Positions 8,640-17,885 of a stretch of DNA of 46,868 bases are shown here, piece after piece. How positions within the stretch are numbered: position 1 is the stretch's first letter; the number at the start of each line of letters is the position of its first letter. The DNA is from Rhodospirillaceae bacterium. GTDB taxonomy: Bacteria; Pseudomonadota; Alphaproteobacteria; Rhodospirillales; Rhodospirillaceae. Under the pieces are notes generated by a model, which made no database searches, was not told the DNA's origin, and saw only the letters and a list, made by a program, of their open reading frames with translations. Location of the stretch: positions 1-46,868 of the forward strand of contig SHWP01000023.1 of NCBI GenBank assembly GCA_009693785.1, in the 5' to 3' direction. The translations under genes were made by a program, and so were the position numbers.

Positions 8640-9799
8640 CGTTCGAAAATCTCGATTTTGCGGCCGCCTTCGGCCAGGGCAATGCCGAGTTTGCCGTGCT
8701 TCAGTTTTAAGGCGTCTTCGCCGAACAACTCGCGCCGCCACCCATGCAGTGCTGGCGCATCGGCATCGTCTGAAACCGCAATTTGGTCGATGTCTTCCGA
8801 TGTGGCGATCAGACGCACCGCGACGTTGTGCTGTTCGCTTTTCAACTTCAACAGCAGTCGTAGCAATTCGACCACGGCGCGTGGGCCTTGGTTGGCCGGA
8901 TCAAAATCGGGCACTTCGGGCCAATCGGCTTCGAGTACGGCCAGGCCACGCTGGGCGGCAGCGATCACGGCATTGGCAAAACGCTCGCTCGCTAATGGCT
9001 TTGCTAGCCGCGAGCGCTTGAGGTCTTCAATTGTGGTGGGCGGGTGTGCAGCGATTTCCAGCAACGCGTCGTCTTTGGCCACGCGTTGGCGCGGCCAGTC
9101 GAGCGAGCGGGCATTGTCCTCGCGCCAGGCTGCGAGTTCGCGCAAGACCGCGAGCATGCGACCTGATCGTGTACGGGCTTTGATACGCCGCCAAGCCTCG
9201 CGCGGCTCAACGCGGTAGGTCTTTTCGGTGGTCAGGGTGGCCATTTCCTCAACCAACCACGCTGCCCGGCCGCTCTGCTCAAGGCGTTTTTTCAGCGCCA
9301 GATAGGCCTTGCGTAGATGCGTGACATCGGAGAGCGCATATTTCACCTGGCGCTCGGTCAAGGGTCGGCGCGACCAATCGGTGAAACGTTGAGTCTTATC
9401 AAGTTTGGCGTCGGCCAACTTTGCCACCAAGGTTTCATAGCCCACCTGATCGCCAAACCCGCACACCATGGCCGCGACTTGGGTATCGAACACCGGATGG
9501 GGCAGGGCCCCGCCCTCGTGCAGAAAAATTTCTAAATCCTGGCGTGCGGCATGGAAAACCTTAAGCACCTTATCGTTGGCAAACAGCTTGTACATCGGCG
9601 CGAGGCTGATGCCCGGGGCGAGCGGATCGATGCACATAGCTTCATCGGGGCCTGCGATTTGCACCAGGCACAGCTTCGACCAAAAGGTCGTTTCGCGCAT
9701 AAATTCGGTGTCAACGGTCACGAATTCGGCCTGGGCCAAGCGGTCACAAAAAGCAGCCAGGGTGGCCGTGTCGGAAATGAGGATGTGGGCTGGGGTCAT
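8636..9799 (-). CDS. rnd: Ribonuclease D
   Basis: This 387-residue protein has a DEDD-type 3'-5' exonuclease domain. Asp30 and Glu32 lie in VTVDTEFMRE, the second Asp motif is in FHAARQDLEIF, and the third motif is YALSDVTHLRKAY. An HRDC domain follows at about residues 205-290, then a C-terminal extension. RNase D trims the 3' ends of tRNA precursors and other stable RNAs in the cytoplasm. The length fits alphaproteobacterial RNase D. The start ATG at 9799 is the first in frame. It is divergent from aspS, a pairing common in alphaproteobacteria. Confidence 0.93.
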   Translation of the reverse strand: MTPAHILISDTATLAAFCDRLAQAEFVTVDTEFMRETTFWSKLCLVQIAGPDEAMCIDPLAPGISLAPMYKLFANDKVLKVFHAARQDLEIFLHEGGALPHPVFDTQVAAMVCGFGDQVGYETLVAKLADAKLDKTQRFTDWSRRPLTERQVKYALSDVTHLRKAYLALKKRLEQSGRAAWLVEEMATLTTEKTYRVEPREAWRRIKARTRSGRMLAVLRELAAWREDNARSLDWPRQRVAKDDALLEIAAHPPTTIEDLKRSRLAKPLASERFANAVIAAAQRGLAVLEADWPEVPDFDPANQGPRAVVELLRLLLKLKSEQHNVAVRLIATSEDIDQIAVSDDADAPALHGWRRELFGEDALKLKHGKLGIALAEGGRKIEIFER

Positions 9800-10002
9800 G
9801 CGGCGGCTGGTTTAGCTGCCTTGGCGTGAGCCCGCAACCGCCGGAATGAAGGTGATCTCGGGCTGGCTCTAGCCTTGACAAAAACAGGCATTCAGTGTGG
9901 TTTCACGCCCGCTTAGACCGGGGTAGGCAATCGCCAAAACCCGGCCAAAACTGCGAATTTCAGCCGGATTGCCCGGCCGCGTGCCACGAAAAGGTCGACC
10001 CG

Positions 10003-11808
10003 ATGCACCGTTATCGTTCCCATACCTGTGGCGCCTTGCGCGCCGAAAACGCGGGCCAGGAGGCCCGGCTGGCCGGATGGGTGCACCGCAAGCGCGACCA
10101 CGGCAACCTGCTGTTCATCGATTTGCGCGATATGTACGGCATCACCCAGTGCGTGGTCGACATCTCGAGCTCGATCTTCAAGCAACTCGAGGCCTTGCGT
10201 CCTGAAACTGTGATCACGATCATGGGCAAGGTGGTGCCGCGTTCGGCTGAGACGGTGAATGACAAGCTGCCTACGGGGCGCATTGAACTGGTGTTGTCGT
10301 CGGTTGAAGTCTTGTCCGAGGCCGCCGTGTTGCCCATGCAAGTCGCGGGCGACCAGGAATATTCCGAGGACATGCGGCTCACATATCGATTCTTAGATTT
10401 GCGCCGCGAGAAAGTGCGCGAGAACATGCTGCTGCGCTCGAGGGTGATTGCGAGCATTCGTAAGCGGATGTGGGATGCGGGCTTTTTTGAGTTTCAAACG
10501 CCCATTCTCACGGCTTCATCGCCCGAGGGCGCACGTGACTTCCTCGTACCTTCGCGCATGCATCCGGGCAAGTTTTATGCCCTGCCGCAAGCCCCGCAGC
10601 AGTTCAAACAATTGCTGATGACCTCGGGCTTTGACCGCTATTTCCAAATTGCCGCCTGTTTTCGCGATGAAGATAGCCGCGCCGACCGCTCGCCCGGCGA
10701 GTTCTATCAACTCGATTTTGAAATGGCTTTCGTTACGCAGGACGATGTGTTCGACACGATTGCGCCGGTATTGGCTGGCGTGTTTGAGGAATTCGCGCGT
10801 GGGCGGCCCGTGACCAAACCGCCGTTTCCACGTATCGCTTATGACGAAGCCTTGCTGAAGTATGGTTCCGACAAGCCCGATCTGCGCAATCCGCTGTTGA
10901 TCACCGATGTGACCGAAGCCTTCCGCGGTTCCAACTTTGGCCTGTTCGCCAAAAACATCGAGAAGGGCTCTATCGTGCGCGCCATTCCGGCGCCCAAGTC
11001 GGCCGATCAGCCACGTAGTTGGTTCGATAAGCTCAATGAATGGGCGCGCGCCGAGGGTGCTGGTGGCCTGGGTTATATTCAATACAAAGACGGCGAAGCC
11101 AAAGGCCCCATTGCCAAAAACCTCGATGCAGAACGCGTTGCCAAGATTAAGGCGCTCACCGGTGTGCAAGATGGCGACAGCGTGTTCTTTGCCTGCGACG
11201 CCAAGGCCAAAGCGGAAAAATTCGCAGGCAACGTGCGTATCAAGATTTGCGAGGAGTTGGGCTTACTCGACAAAAGCCAATTCAAGTTCTGCTGGATCGT
11301 CGATTTCCCGATGTACGAACGCAACGCCGATACGGGCCAAATCGAATTCAGCCACAATCCATTCTCCATGCCGCAAGGCGGGCTTGAATCGCTGCTGACG
11401 AAAGACCCGCTTGAGATCAAAGCCTACCAGTACGACATCGTTTGCAACGGCGTTGAATTGTCGTCAGGAGCGATCCGTAATCACCGCCCCGATATCATGT
11501 ACAAGGCTTTCGAAATTGCGGGCTATTCCCAAGCCGATGTGGAAAGCCGTTTCGGCGGTATGCTGAATGCGTTCAAGTATGGAGCGCCGCCTCATGGTGG
11601 TTCGGCGCCGGGCATCGATCGTATTGTGATGTTGTTGGCCGATGAGCCGAACATCCGGGAAGTGATTTTGTTCCCCATGACGGGCAAGGCAGAAGACTTG
11701 CTGATGCAAGCCCCGAACTCGGTGTCAGCCAAGCAGCTCAAGGAACTGCACATCAAGCTGGATTTGCCGAAGGAAGCAAAAGAAGCGCCAAAGCCACCCG
11801 CGGGTTAA
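10003..11808 (+). CDS. aspS: Aspartyl-tRNA synthetase
   Basis: This 601-residue class II synthetase starts with an anticodon-binding OB fold ([19 protein letters not shown]). Next come motif 1, then motif 2 around [19 protein letters not shown], the bacterial GAD insertion at about residues 300-420, and motif 3 [14 protein letters not shown]. The [11 protein letters not shown] segment is typical of AspRS. It charges tRNA-Asp; whether it also charges tRNA-Asn depends on whether gatCAB is present elsewhere. [13 protein letters not shown] is chosen as the start because it matches the conserved N-terminus; a 36-residue upstream extension is not family-like. Its TAA interlocks with the stop of the GGDEF gene. 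Confidence 0.96.
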   Translation: MHRYRSHTCGALRAENAGQEARLAGWVHRKRDHGNLLFIDLRDMYGITQCVVDISSSIFKQLEALRPETVITIMGKVVPRSAETVNDKLPTGRIELVLSSVEVLSEAAVLPMQVAGDQEYSEDMRLTYRFLDLRREKVRENMLLRSRVIASIRKRMWDAGFFEFQTPILTASSPEGARDFLVPSRMHPGKFYALPQAPQQFKQLLMTSGFDRYFQIAACFRDEDSRADRSPGEFYQLDFEMAFVTQDDVFDTIAPVLAGVFEEFARGRPVTKPPFPRIAYDEALLKYGSDKPDLRNPLLITDVTEAFRGSNFGLFAKNIEKGSIVRAIPAPKSADQPRSWFDKLNEWARAEGAGGLGYIQYKDGEAKGPIAKNLDAERVAKIKALTGVQDGDSVFFACDAKAKAEKFAGNVRIKICEELGLLDKSQFKFCWIVDFPMYERNADTGQIEFSHNPFSMPQGGLESLLTKDPLEIKAYQYDIVCNGVELSSGAIRNHRPDIMYKAFEIAGYSQADVESRFGGMLNAFKYGAPPHGGSAPGIDRIVMLLADEPNIREVILFPMTGKAEDLLMQAPNSVSAKQLKELHIKLDLPKEAKEAPKPPAG

Positions 11809-12545
11809 GTCCGCGTTTGAATGCCCAGGCGCGTTTTGCGCTCTTGCTTGATTTGGTACATGGCCGCGTCGGCGTTTTCGAGCAACTCTTTCATCTCGAT
11901 CTTGGATGAATACATGTACACGCCGCAACTGGCCTTAATCGGAATGTTGTGGCCTCTCCAGGCCGCATAGGCATTGTTCAATTTGCGGTCTAAATCTTCA
12001 GCGCGGCCGACACCATTGCGCTTGTTCGAGCGCGGCAAGAGAATCGCGAACTCATCGCCGCCAAGCCGTCCGATGTAGTCGGTATCGCGAATATGCGCTC
12101 GCAGCAGATTTGCAACCGTGACCAAAACTTCATCGCCTGCGGCATGGCCATAAGTGTCGTTGATGGGTTTGAATTCATCGAGATCGACGAAGATCAGAAC
12201 TCCGCCGACGCCATGACGGCGGGCGACCGATAATTCATGTGTGAGCCGGTCTTCGAACCCACGGCGATTGAGCACGTTGGTGAGCCCATCGGTCGTGGCC
12301 AGATTCTCAAGTTCGGCGATGCGGCGATCTTGCTTGGCCAAATGGTGGCCAATTTCTTCGACCAAACTATGCGCGAGAGTGGCGAGCTGCTGAACCGCTT
12401 TGCCGGGATCAACCTCTATTGCTGGCTGCACTTGCTGCGAAAATTGCACGAATTGCGCGAGCTTGGTGACAATGGGGTTGCCTGGTTCCCCACTTGGTGC
12501 CGGTTCTTTGCCAGGCAACGTTTTAGGCTCGACCGCTGTCGCCAT
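11805..12545 (-). CDS. Diguanylate cyclase (GGDEF domain)
   Basis: This 246-residue protein has an N-terminal helical region of about 75 residues without a recognised sensor domain. A C-terminal GGDEF domain follows, with the intact active-site motif [12 protein letters not shown]. Five residues before it stands RDTD, an RxxD inhibitory I-site, so product inhibition by c-di-GMP is expected. The N-terminus shows no membrane segment, so it is probably cytoplasmic and makes c-di-GMP from GTP. ATG at 12545, with GGGG about eight bases upstream, is preferred over an in-frame GTG at 12554. Confidence 0.9.
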   Translation of the reverse strand: MATAVEPKTLPGKEPAPSGEPGNPIVTKLAQFVQFSQQVQPAIEVDPGKAVQQLATLAHSLVEEIGHHLAKQDRRIAELENLATTDGLTNVLNRRGFEDRLTHELSVARRHGVGGVLIFVDLDEFKPINDTYGHAAGDEVLVTVANLLRAHIRDTDYIGRLGGDEFAILLPRSNKRNGVGRAEDLDRKLNNAYAAWRGHNIPIKASCGVYMYSSKIEMKELLENADAAMYQIKQERKTRLGIQTRT

Positions 12546-12882
12546 TATCGGCACCCCGCTTCCCCACCTTCGTCTTTATTGAGGGGCGCCTTGGCGGCGT
12601 CAATTTGAATTGGTTTGTATTTTGCTGTGGACATCCACCTAGGGTTTATTTTGGTGCCCGTTGGCGAGGCGGTTATATAAATTCTTGCGAACCAGTAGTC
12701 GCGGCTAGTTTGGCCTATAAGCTATTGATTTCACGTTATAATAGCATAGCGACATTTGTACTGATTATGGGTCAATTTTGCTGGCGTAGGATTGCAGGAA
12801 TTGACGCAGGCTAAGACTGGCCTAGGCTGAGATTTATCTGAGGTTTAATTTCGGCAAACTCGGTTCTACTCAAAACTGTTTC
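12546..12882. other. Intergenic gap between GGDEF and EipB-like genes
   Basis: No convincing gene is seen in this 337-bp gap between divergent genes; short open frames here have no recognisable motifs. It is AT-richer than its surroundings and holds a TATAAT hexamer at 12737-12742, but no good -35 sits 16-18 bp upstream. It probably contains promoters for both flanking genes. Confidence 0.5.
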
Positions 12883-13788
12883 ATGCGAATCCAGGTCAGC
12901 TTTTTATTGTTTGAGTTGGCAGTCATGCCGGCTGTTTTAAGTTTTCTCACAGCGTGCACGTTCGCAGCTTCGGTCTGGGCGCAGATGCCAGCCGTTACTC
13001 TGCCGAAAGAGGTCGCTCAGCCTGATCAGTTACCTCCACTGGCGTCGTATTCGGCCGTCTATGAATTGTCGTTGAGCCGGGCCGCGCAACTCGAGGGCGT
13101 TCGCGCTGCCACAGGCAAGATGCTCTATACGATCGTTGATCGCTGCGATGGCTACACCGTGGAATCCGATCTTGAAGCAAACTTGTCGTTTTCAAACGGT
13201 GTTTCCAATCAGGTCTTGAAACGGTTTGCCGGGTGGGAATCCAAAGATGGCCGCCGCGCCACGTTCCGAATGCAAATCTACGAGAATGGCGCGCTTGAGG
13301 ATGCTTACCGTGGAAATGTCGAACTCAAGGCCGATGGGTCGGGACGTGCCGTTTATATCGGCGATGAAACGACCGTCTACGATCTTCCGAGTGGGACAAT
13401 ACTATCGACAACGCAATTGCGCGATTTGGTTCGCGCGGCTCAAGATACAGACTCTATTGTCAATCAAACGATCATGGATGGCGCATTCGAAGATGGCCCG
13501 TACCGCGTGTCTGGATATATCGCGCACCCAAAGAATATGACTGAGGTCAACGCCGAGGCTCCGGCCGAGGCAAGATCGCCCGCCGATGCAGCCTTGTTGG
13601 CTGGTAGTCATTGGCCGGTCGCCTTGGCCTATTTTTCTCTCGATCCTGTAGCTGAGCTTCCGGAATACGAGGCCAACCTGCAGCTACTCCCGAATGGCGT
13701 TATTCGCTCGATGACTCAAGATTACTCGACATATACGCTGTCGCTCGATCTGACGAAGATTTCCGCACGAGAGGGGGGCTGCCCATGA
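12883..13788 (+). CDS. EipB-like (DUF1849) cell-envelope integrity protein, copy 1
   Basis: This 301-residue exported protein has a signal peptide that ends near VWAQMP (about residue 34). The mature domain shows DUF1849 features: SYSAVYELSL, a Cys in DRCDGYTVESD (Cys88), FAGWESKDGRRATF and AYRGNVEL. A penultimate cysteine (Cys300) completes a pair like the conserved disulfide reported for Brucella EipB, a periplasmic beta-spiral protein needed for envelope integrity. The gene overlaps the next DUF1849 gene by 4 bp (ATGA), so they are translationally linked. The function is assigned by family resemblance only. Confidence 0.78.
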   Translation: MRIQVSFLLFELAVMPAVLSFLTACTFAASVWAQMPAVTLPKEVAQPDQLPPLASYSAVYELSLSRAAQLEGVRAATGKMLYTIVDRCDGYTVESDLEANLSFSNGVSNQVLKRFAGWESKDGRRATFRMQIYENGALEDAYRGNVELKADGSGRAVYIGDETTVYDLPSGTILSTTQLRDLVRAAQDTDSIVNQTIMDGAFEDGPYRVSGYIAHPKNMTEVNAEAPAEARSPADAALLAGSHWPVALAYFSLDPVAELPEYEANLQLLPNGVIRSMTQDYSTYTLSLDLTKISAREGGCP

Positions 13789-14663
13789 TTCTGTCGCCTC
13801 ATGGTGTGTGCTGTATGACGGCTGTGGCCATTATACTCTCTACGTCCGTTGCGGTAGCTGCCCCCAATCTATTCTCTTATGATGCCACGTACTCAGTCCA
13901 GTTGGCGCGTGCCAGCCTATCGACGGGTCCCCGGGCGGCATCGGGTGTGCTGGATTACCGCTTCACGGAGTCATGCAATGGGTGGCAGACGCGCACCAGC
14001 GTAAGCCTCGACCTTACGTTTCGTGACGGATCCATGATCACCAACAAACGCGACTTCACTTCGCTGGAATCAAAAGACGGCCGCGACTACACTTTTGCCG
14101 TACGCACCATCAAGGGCGATGTCCCAGTCGAGGCTTTTCGTGGCGCCGCGAAGATGGCCATGCGCGGCGGCGGATCGGTGGTGTACGAATTGCCAACCCA
14201 AGACCCGGCAGCCAAGCCTCGCAAAGTGACGATCAGTTTGCCAGCCGGTACGCTATTGTCCGTGCGTCACGCGCTCGCCTTGTTGAGTCGAGCGGAAAAG
14301 GGCGAACGTCAATTTCGCAGTCTCGTTTTTAACGGCGCCTCCTCAGTGGGGCCGCGCGCCATGTCGACAGTGATTGGCCAGCCTTTGGCGTCAACCGCAC
14401 CGAATGGCTCGGCTGAACCATCTGAGATTGATGCAGGACTTCTCGCTGTACCGGCCTGGGATTTGAATTTGGCTTACTACAATTTATTCGAGCGGCGTGA
14501 CACACCCAATTTTGAAGTCTTTCAGCGTTATTACTCCTCGGGCATTACGCCGTCGTTCGAACAGCAGTTCGATGATTTCACCATCCGCGCCGATCTCGAC
14601 CGTTTGCAACGCATTACCCCCGAACCTTGCCCGGCGCCGGACGCAAAAAAGAAATCTGGCTAG
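13785..14663 (+). CDS. EipB-like (DUF1849) cell-envelope integrity protein, copy 2
   Basis: This 292-residue paralogue of the preceding gene has a signal peptide ending near VAVAAPN (about residue 27). The mature domain has SYDATYSVQLARAS, a Cys in TESCNGWQTR (Cys64), FTSLESKDGRDYTF, AFRGAAKM, and a near-terminal Cys282 in PEPCPAPD. The two cysteines match the expected DUF1849 disulfide pair. Start and stop are unusual: the ATG overlaps the upstream stop, and the TAG stop is the first TAG of a CTAG-ended intergenic element. A periplasmic structural role is inferred from the family. Confidence 0.77.
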   Translation: MILSPHGVCCMTAVAIILSTSVAVAAPNLFSYDATYSVQLARASLSTGPRAASGVLDYRFTESCNGWQTRTSVSLDLTFRDGSMITNKRDFTSLESKDGRDYTFAVRTIKGDVPVEAFRGAAKMAMRGGGSVVYELPTQDPAAKPRKVTISLPAGTLLSVRHALALLSRAEKGERQFRSLVFNGASSVGPRAMSTVIGQPLASTAPNGSAEPSEIDAGLLAVPAWDLNLAYYNLFERRDTPNFEVFQRYYSSGITPSFEQQFDDFTIRADLDRLQRITPEPCPAPDAKKKSG

Positions 14664-14775
14664 GGCATTTTCAGCAAAAGTGTGAAGCGGTTTTGCGGCC
14701 GAAAATGCCCCACTTATAGAATCTGCGCGTTTTCCGGGTGGCGAGCCGTAGTCACCTCGCCTGAAAATGCGCTAG
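14660..14775. repeat. CTAG-ended intergenic palindromic element, copy A
   Basis: The element runs from CTAGGGCATTTTCAG (14660-14674) to CTGAAAATGCGCTAG (14761-14775). These are inverted repeats matching at 14 of 15 positions. Inside, GGGCATTTTC (14663-14672) pairs with GAAAATGCCC (14701-14710), and the loop contains the AAAAGTG...CGGTTTT core shared with copies B and C. The left TAG is the stop of the EipB-like gene and the right end supplies the stop of the convergent ROK gene. It could act as a bidirectional terminator. Confidence 0.85.
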
Positions 14776-15725
14776 GGCCACAACCAGGCGGCACCGCGCA
14801 CGCCGCTGGAGTCGCCATGCTTGGGCGGCACGATGGGGGTGACAACCGTATCCGAGAATACAAATTCGGGCAGTAGTGGCGCCACATCACGGTATAGCCG
14901 TTCGATGTTCGAGAGCCCACCGCCAAGGACAATCACTGACGGATCAAGCAAATTGATCACCGTGGCCAGGGAGCGGGCCAACCGTTGCGTATATCGGTCA
15001 AGCGCCGCTTTAGCTGGAGCATCGCCCCGTGCGGCACGCTCGACGATATCGGGTGCGGCTATTTTCTCGGACGTGGCCGCTTCAAAGTCTGCACTTAACC
15101 CCGGTCCCGACAGAAACGTTTCAATGCAGCCGCGCTGTCCGCAATAGCATTCGCGCCCTGGCGTTTCACCCGCGTCGATGGACGGCCAGGGCAGCGGGTT
15201 ATGACCCCATTCACCGCTAATGGCATTGGGGCCGCGCACGATTTTTTTGTCGATCACAATGCCCCCGCCCACGCCGGTGCCGAGGATAACGCCAAATACA
15301 ATCGCTCCATCGCGCCCCGCACCATCGGCGGCCTCAGACAATGTAAAACAATCGGCGTCGTTGGCCAGGCGAACGGGTTGACCGACGGCACTTTCGATAT
15401 CGCGGTCGAGAGCATGCCCAATCAAACAAACGGAATTGGCCCCTTTAATGAGGCCCGTCGCAGGGGATATCGTGCCAGGAATGCCAACCCCCACCGAAGG
15501 TTTTGTTCCGCCCTGCAATGTTTCGGTTTCCTGGCTCGCGGCCTTGATGAGTGTTGCGATTGCCCGAACTGTACCGGTGTAATCACCCACCGGTGTTGGC
15601 ACACGTTTTCGAAATCGTTCTTGGCCCTCGCGGTCAAGGGCGATGGCCTCGATTTTGGTGCCGCCCAGATCAACACCGATGCGAATCGAAGCGCGGCTGG
15701 CCGTCTCGCTCATTTTCTGCCCCAT
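14772..15725 (-). CDS. ROK-family sugar kinase (fructokinase-like)
   Basis: This 317-residue kinase begins with the ATP-binding motif IGVDLGGTKIEAIAL. It has the ROK signature region GEWGHNPLPW and the zinc-binding motif CYCGQRGCIETF, both typical of Mak/Frk-type fructokinases and glucokinase-like ROK proteins. It lacks an N-terminal DNA-binding domain, so it is an enzyme and not a ROK repressor. It would phosphorylate a hexose, probably fructose or N-acetyl sugar, using ATP in the cytoplasm. ATG 15725 has AGGGG six bases upstream; ATG 15713 (MSETAS) is the alternative. The TAG stop comes from the right end of repeat copy A. Confidence 0.87.
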   Translation of the reverse strand: MGQKMSETASRASIRIGVDLGGTKIEAIALDREGQERFRKRVPTPVGDYTGTVRAIATLIKAASQETETLQGGTKPSVGVGIPGTISPATGLIKGANSVCLIGHALDRDIESAVGQPVRLANDADCFTLSEAADGAGRDGAIVFGVILGTGVGGGIVIDKKIVRGPNAISGEWGHNPLPWPSIDAGETPGRECYCGQRGCIETFLSGPGLSADFEAATSEKIAAPDIVERAARGDAPAKAALDRYTQRLARSLATVINLLDPSVIVLGGGLSNIERLYRDVAPLLPEFVFSDTVVTPIVPPKHGDSSGVRGAAWLWP

Positions 15726-15797
15726 TGGCGGCCCCTGTAGCCCACGGCGAAGTCATAGGCTAGCATGCGCAATAGTTCTCGCAATTCAATCCACAGC

Positions 15798-16664
15798 ATG
15801 TCGTCAGCAGATATCACAGCTTTTTACGATTCCGCCACAGGAACGGTTTCTTATCTGGTCGCTGACCCAGCCACCAGACAAGCCGCAATTATTGATCCTG
15901 TACTGAACTACGAGGCTAACTCTGGGCGCACGGCCACAACATCTGCTGATGTCATATTAAGCGCAGCCCGTCAGCGCGGTCTGACAATCCAATGGATTCT
16001 TGAAACCCATGTTCATGCCGATCATCTCACGGCGGCGGTGCATCTGAAGCAAAAGACGAGGGCCAAGGTCGCCATTGGTGCGGAGGTTGAGAAAGTTCAA
16101 AAAACGTTTGGCCAACTTTTCAACGTTCTGTCGGCGGTTCCACCAAGCGCGGCTGATTTCGATCATGTCTTCCGCGATGGCGAGACCTTCAGCATTGGCA
16201 CTCTGACTGCCAAGGTTATGCACACACCGGGCCACACGCCCGCGTGCTTGACATATCTGATTGGCGATGCGGCTTTTGTTGGCGATACCATTTTCATGCC
16301 CGATTATGGTACTGCGCGTTGCGATTTTCCGGGCGGAGATGCAGCAACGCTTTACCGCTCCATTCAAAAAATTCTTAGTCTGCCGGATAGCACGCGCATT
16401 TTCGTGGGCCACGATTACGGCACTGGCGGCCGCCCCATCGCATGGCAGACAACCATCGCCGCCGAGAAGCAAGCCAATACCCAAGTGGGCGGCAACGTGA
16501 GCCTGGAACAGTTTGTTCAGATGCGTACAGCACGTGACAAAACCTTGGCCTTGCCCAACTTGATCTTGCCATCGGTGCAAGTGAACATCCGCGGCGGCCG
16601 GCTCCCCGCACCTGAGGCCAACGGCATTGCCTATTTGAAAATGCCAATTAACGCATTCTCATGA
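15798..16664 (+). CDS. MBL-fold hydrolase, persulfide dioxygenase/Blh-like
   Basis: This 288-residue metallo-beta-lactamase-fold protein has the metal-binding motif ETHVHADHLTAA (His71, His73, Asp75, His76). It also has MHTPGHTPACLTY, GDTIFMPDYGTARCDFPGG and a late FVGHDYG. This set is typical of the ETHE1/Blh group, which oxidises glutathione persulfide using one iron in sulfide detoxification. Glyoxalase II-like activity is an alternative. The start MSSADITAFYD fits the family; 11 upstream in-frame residues do not. Its stop overlaps the start of the deacetylase-family gene by 4 bp, so it begins a tight operon. Confidence 0.82.
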   Translation: MSSADITAFYDSATGTVSYLVADPATRQAAIIDPVLNYEANSGRTATTSADVILSAARQRGLTIQWILETHVHADHLTAAVHLKQKTRAKVAIGAEVEKVQKTFGQLFNVLSAVPPSAADFDHVFRDGETFSIGTLTAKVMHTPGHTPACLTYLIGDAAFVGDTIFMPDYGTARCDFPGGDAATLYRSIQKILSLPDSTRIFVGHDYGTGGRPIAWQTTIAAEKQANTQVGGNVSLEQFVQMRTARDKTLALPNLILPSVQVNIRGGRLPAPEANGIAYLKMPINAFS

Positions 16665-17602
16665 GCTCAAAACCAACAACTCTGATCGTAACCCACGACA
16701 GCGGCCTGATGCATGACACCGGGCCCCATCACCCGGAATCGCCTGATCGTCTGCGCAGCGTTCAAAATGCGCTGAAGCAAGACGTCTTCAAGACCTTGCC
16801 CCGCGAGGTCGCGCCTGTGGCATCAGTTGAACAAATGGCGCGGCCCCATTCCGAAGCATTTGTGAAACAAATCTTGGCGGCTATCCCGGAAAAAGGCCTT
16901 CGCCATCTTGACCCCGACACGGCTGTATCGCCTGGGTCTGGCCAAGCCATGATCCATGCTTCGGGTGCAGTTGTGCGCGCGGTGGAGGCCGTGGCCAAGG
17001 GCGAAGCCCGCAATGCCTTCTGTGCGGTCCGCCCACCCGGTCATCACGCCGAGTCCGCCCGCGCCATGGGGTTTTGTTTGATCAACAACATCGCCGTCGG
17101 GGCGTATCACGCCCGTGCCGCTCACGGCTTTAAGCGCGTGGCGGTGATCGATTTCGATGTGCACCACGGTAACGGCACGCAAGAAATCTTCTGGGACGAT
17201 GCCGATGCCTTTTATGCCTCGACTCACCAATACCCGTATTACCCGGGCACCGGCGCGCGCTCTGAAAAGGGCGCCCATAAGAATGTAGTCAATGTGCCTC
17301 TGGCATCGGGCAGCCAGGGCGATGTGTTTAGGGGCGGTATGCGCGACGAAATTTTACCCGCGCTCACCGCATTCAAGCCCGATTTTATTCTCATTTCCGC
17401 CGGGTTCGACGCCCACAAAGATGACCCCTTGGCGCAATTACGCCTGGTGGAAGAAGACTTTGCCTGGGCCACGGCGGCCCTTATGGACGTCGCACAGCAG
17501 GTTTGCGGCGGACGGGTGGTATCCGTGCTTGAGGGCGGTTATAACCTCGATGCGCTCGCCGCGAGCGTGACCGCGCATGTTGAAACGCTGAAGGATCACT
17601 AA
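16661..17602 (+). CDS. Histone deacetylase family hydrolase
   Basis: This 313-residue zinc hydrolase of the arginase-deacetylase fold has the paired histidines RPPGHHAE (His128, His129). Zinc ligands Asp166 and His168 lie in IDFDVHHGNG, and Asp250 in ISAGFDAHKDDPL. An FYASTHQYPYYPGTG loop lines the pocket. Bacterial members deacetylate polyamines or protein lysines; the substrate is not known here. It overlaps the MBL gene by 4 bp and lies 3 bp upstream of xseB, an arrangement common in alphaproteobacteria. Confidence 0.9.
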   Translation: MSSKPTTLIVTHDSGLMHDTGPHHPESPDRLRSVQNALKQDVFKTLPREVAPVASVEQMARPHSEAFVKQILAAIPEKGLRHLDPDTAVSPGSGQAMIHASGAVVRAVEAVAKGEARNAFCAVRPPGHHAESARAMGFCLINNIAVGAYHARAAHGFKRVAVIDFDVHHGNGTQEIFWDDADAFYASTHQYPYYPGTGARSEKGAHKNVVNVPLASGSQGDVFRGGMRDEILPALTAFKPDFILISAGFDAHKDDPLAQLRLVEEDFAWATAALMDVAQQVCGGRVVSVLEGGYNLDALAASVTAHVETLKDH

Positions 17603-17605
17603 CTA

Positions 17606-17866
17606 ATGGCCAAGTCACCGGCACACGACGCCATCCCCGACGATATCACTCGCATGGGCTTTGAAGAGGCCATGAAAGAGTTAGAGGATATTGTCCGCAG
17701 ACTTGAAGGCGGCCAGGTGAAACTTGACGATGCTGTGAATGCCTATACGCGCGGTTCGTTCCTCAAGCGTCATTGCGAGGCCAAGCTGGCCGACGCCAAG
17801 ATGAAGGTTGAGAAGATCACACAGGTAGGCAAAGCGCTGGGACTTGAGCCCATGGACGAGTCCTAA
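17606..17866 (+). CDS. xseB: Exodeoxyribonuclease VII small subunit
   Basis: This 86-residue protein matches the XseB family in length and pattern: MGFEEAMKELEDIVRRLEGGQVKLDDAV, given here only by position (about residues 14-41), followed by YTRGSFLKRHCEAKLADAKMK and a helical coil. XseB binds several copies per XseA to form the ATP-independent single-strand nuclease ExoVII. The catalytic subunit XseA is not in this window. The gene sits between the deacetylase-family gene (3 bp away) and ispA (19 bp away), a conserved position upstream of ispA. Confidence 0.93.
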   Translation: MAKSPAHDAIPDDITRMGFEEAMKELEDIVRRLEGGQVKLDDAVNAYTRGSFLKRHCEAKLADAKMKVEKITQVGKALGLEPMDES

Positions 17867-17885
17867 CACCCGCCTTTTAAATCTA

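Noticed and set aside
12725-12742. TTGATT and TATAAT as a complete promoter before the EipB-like genes
   Set aside because: The two hexamers are only 6 bp apart, too close for sigma70, and no better -35 lies at 16-18 bp.
12605-12814. A 69-codon frame in the GGDEF/EipB gap
   Set aside because: Its composition is unlike coding sequence here, with no ribosome-binding site and no motif.
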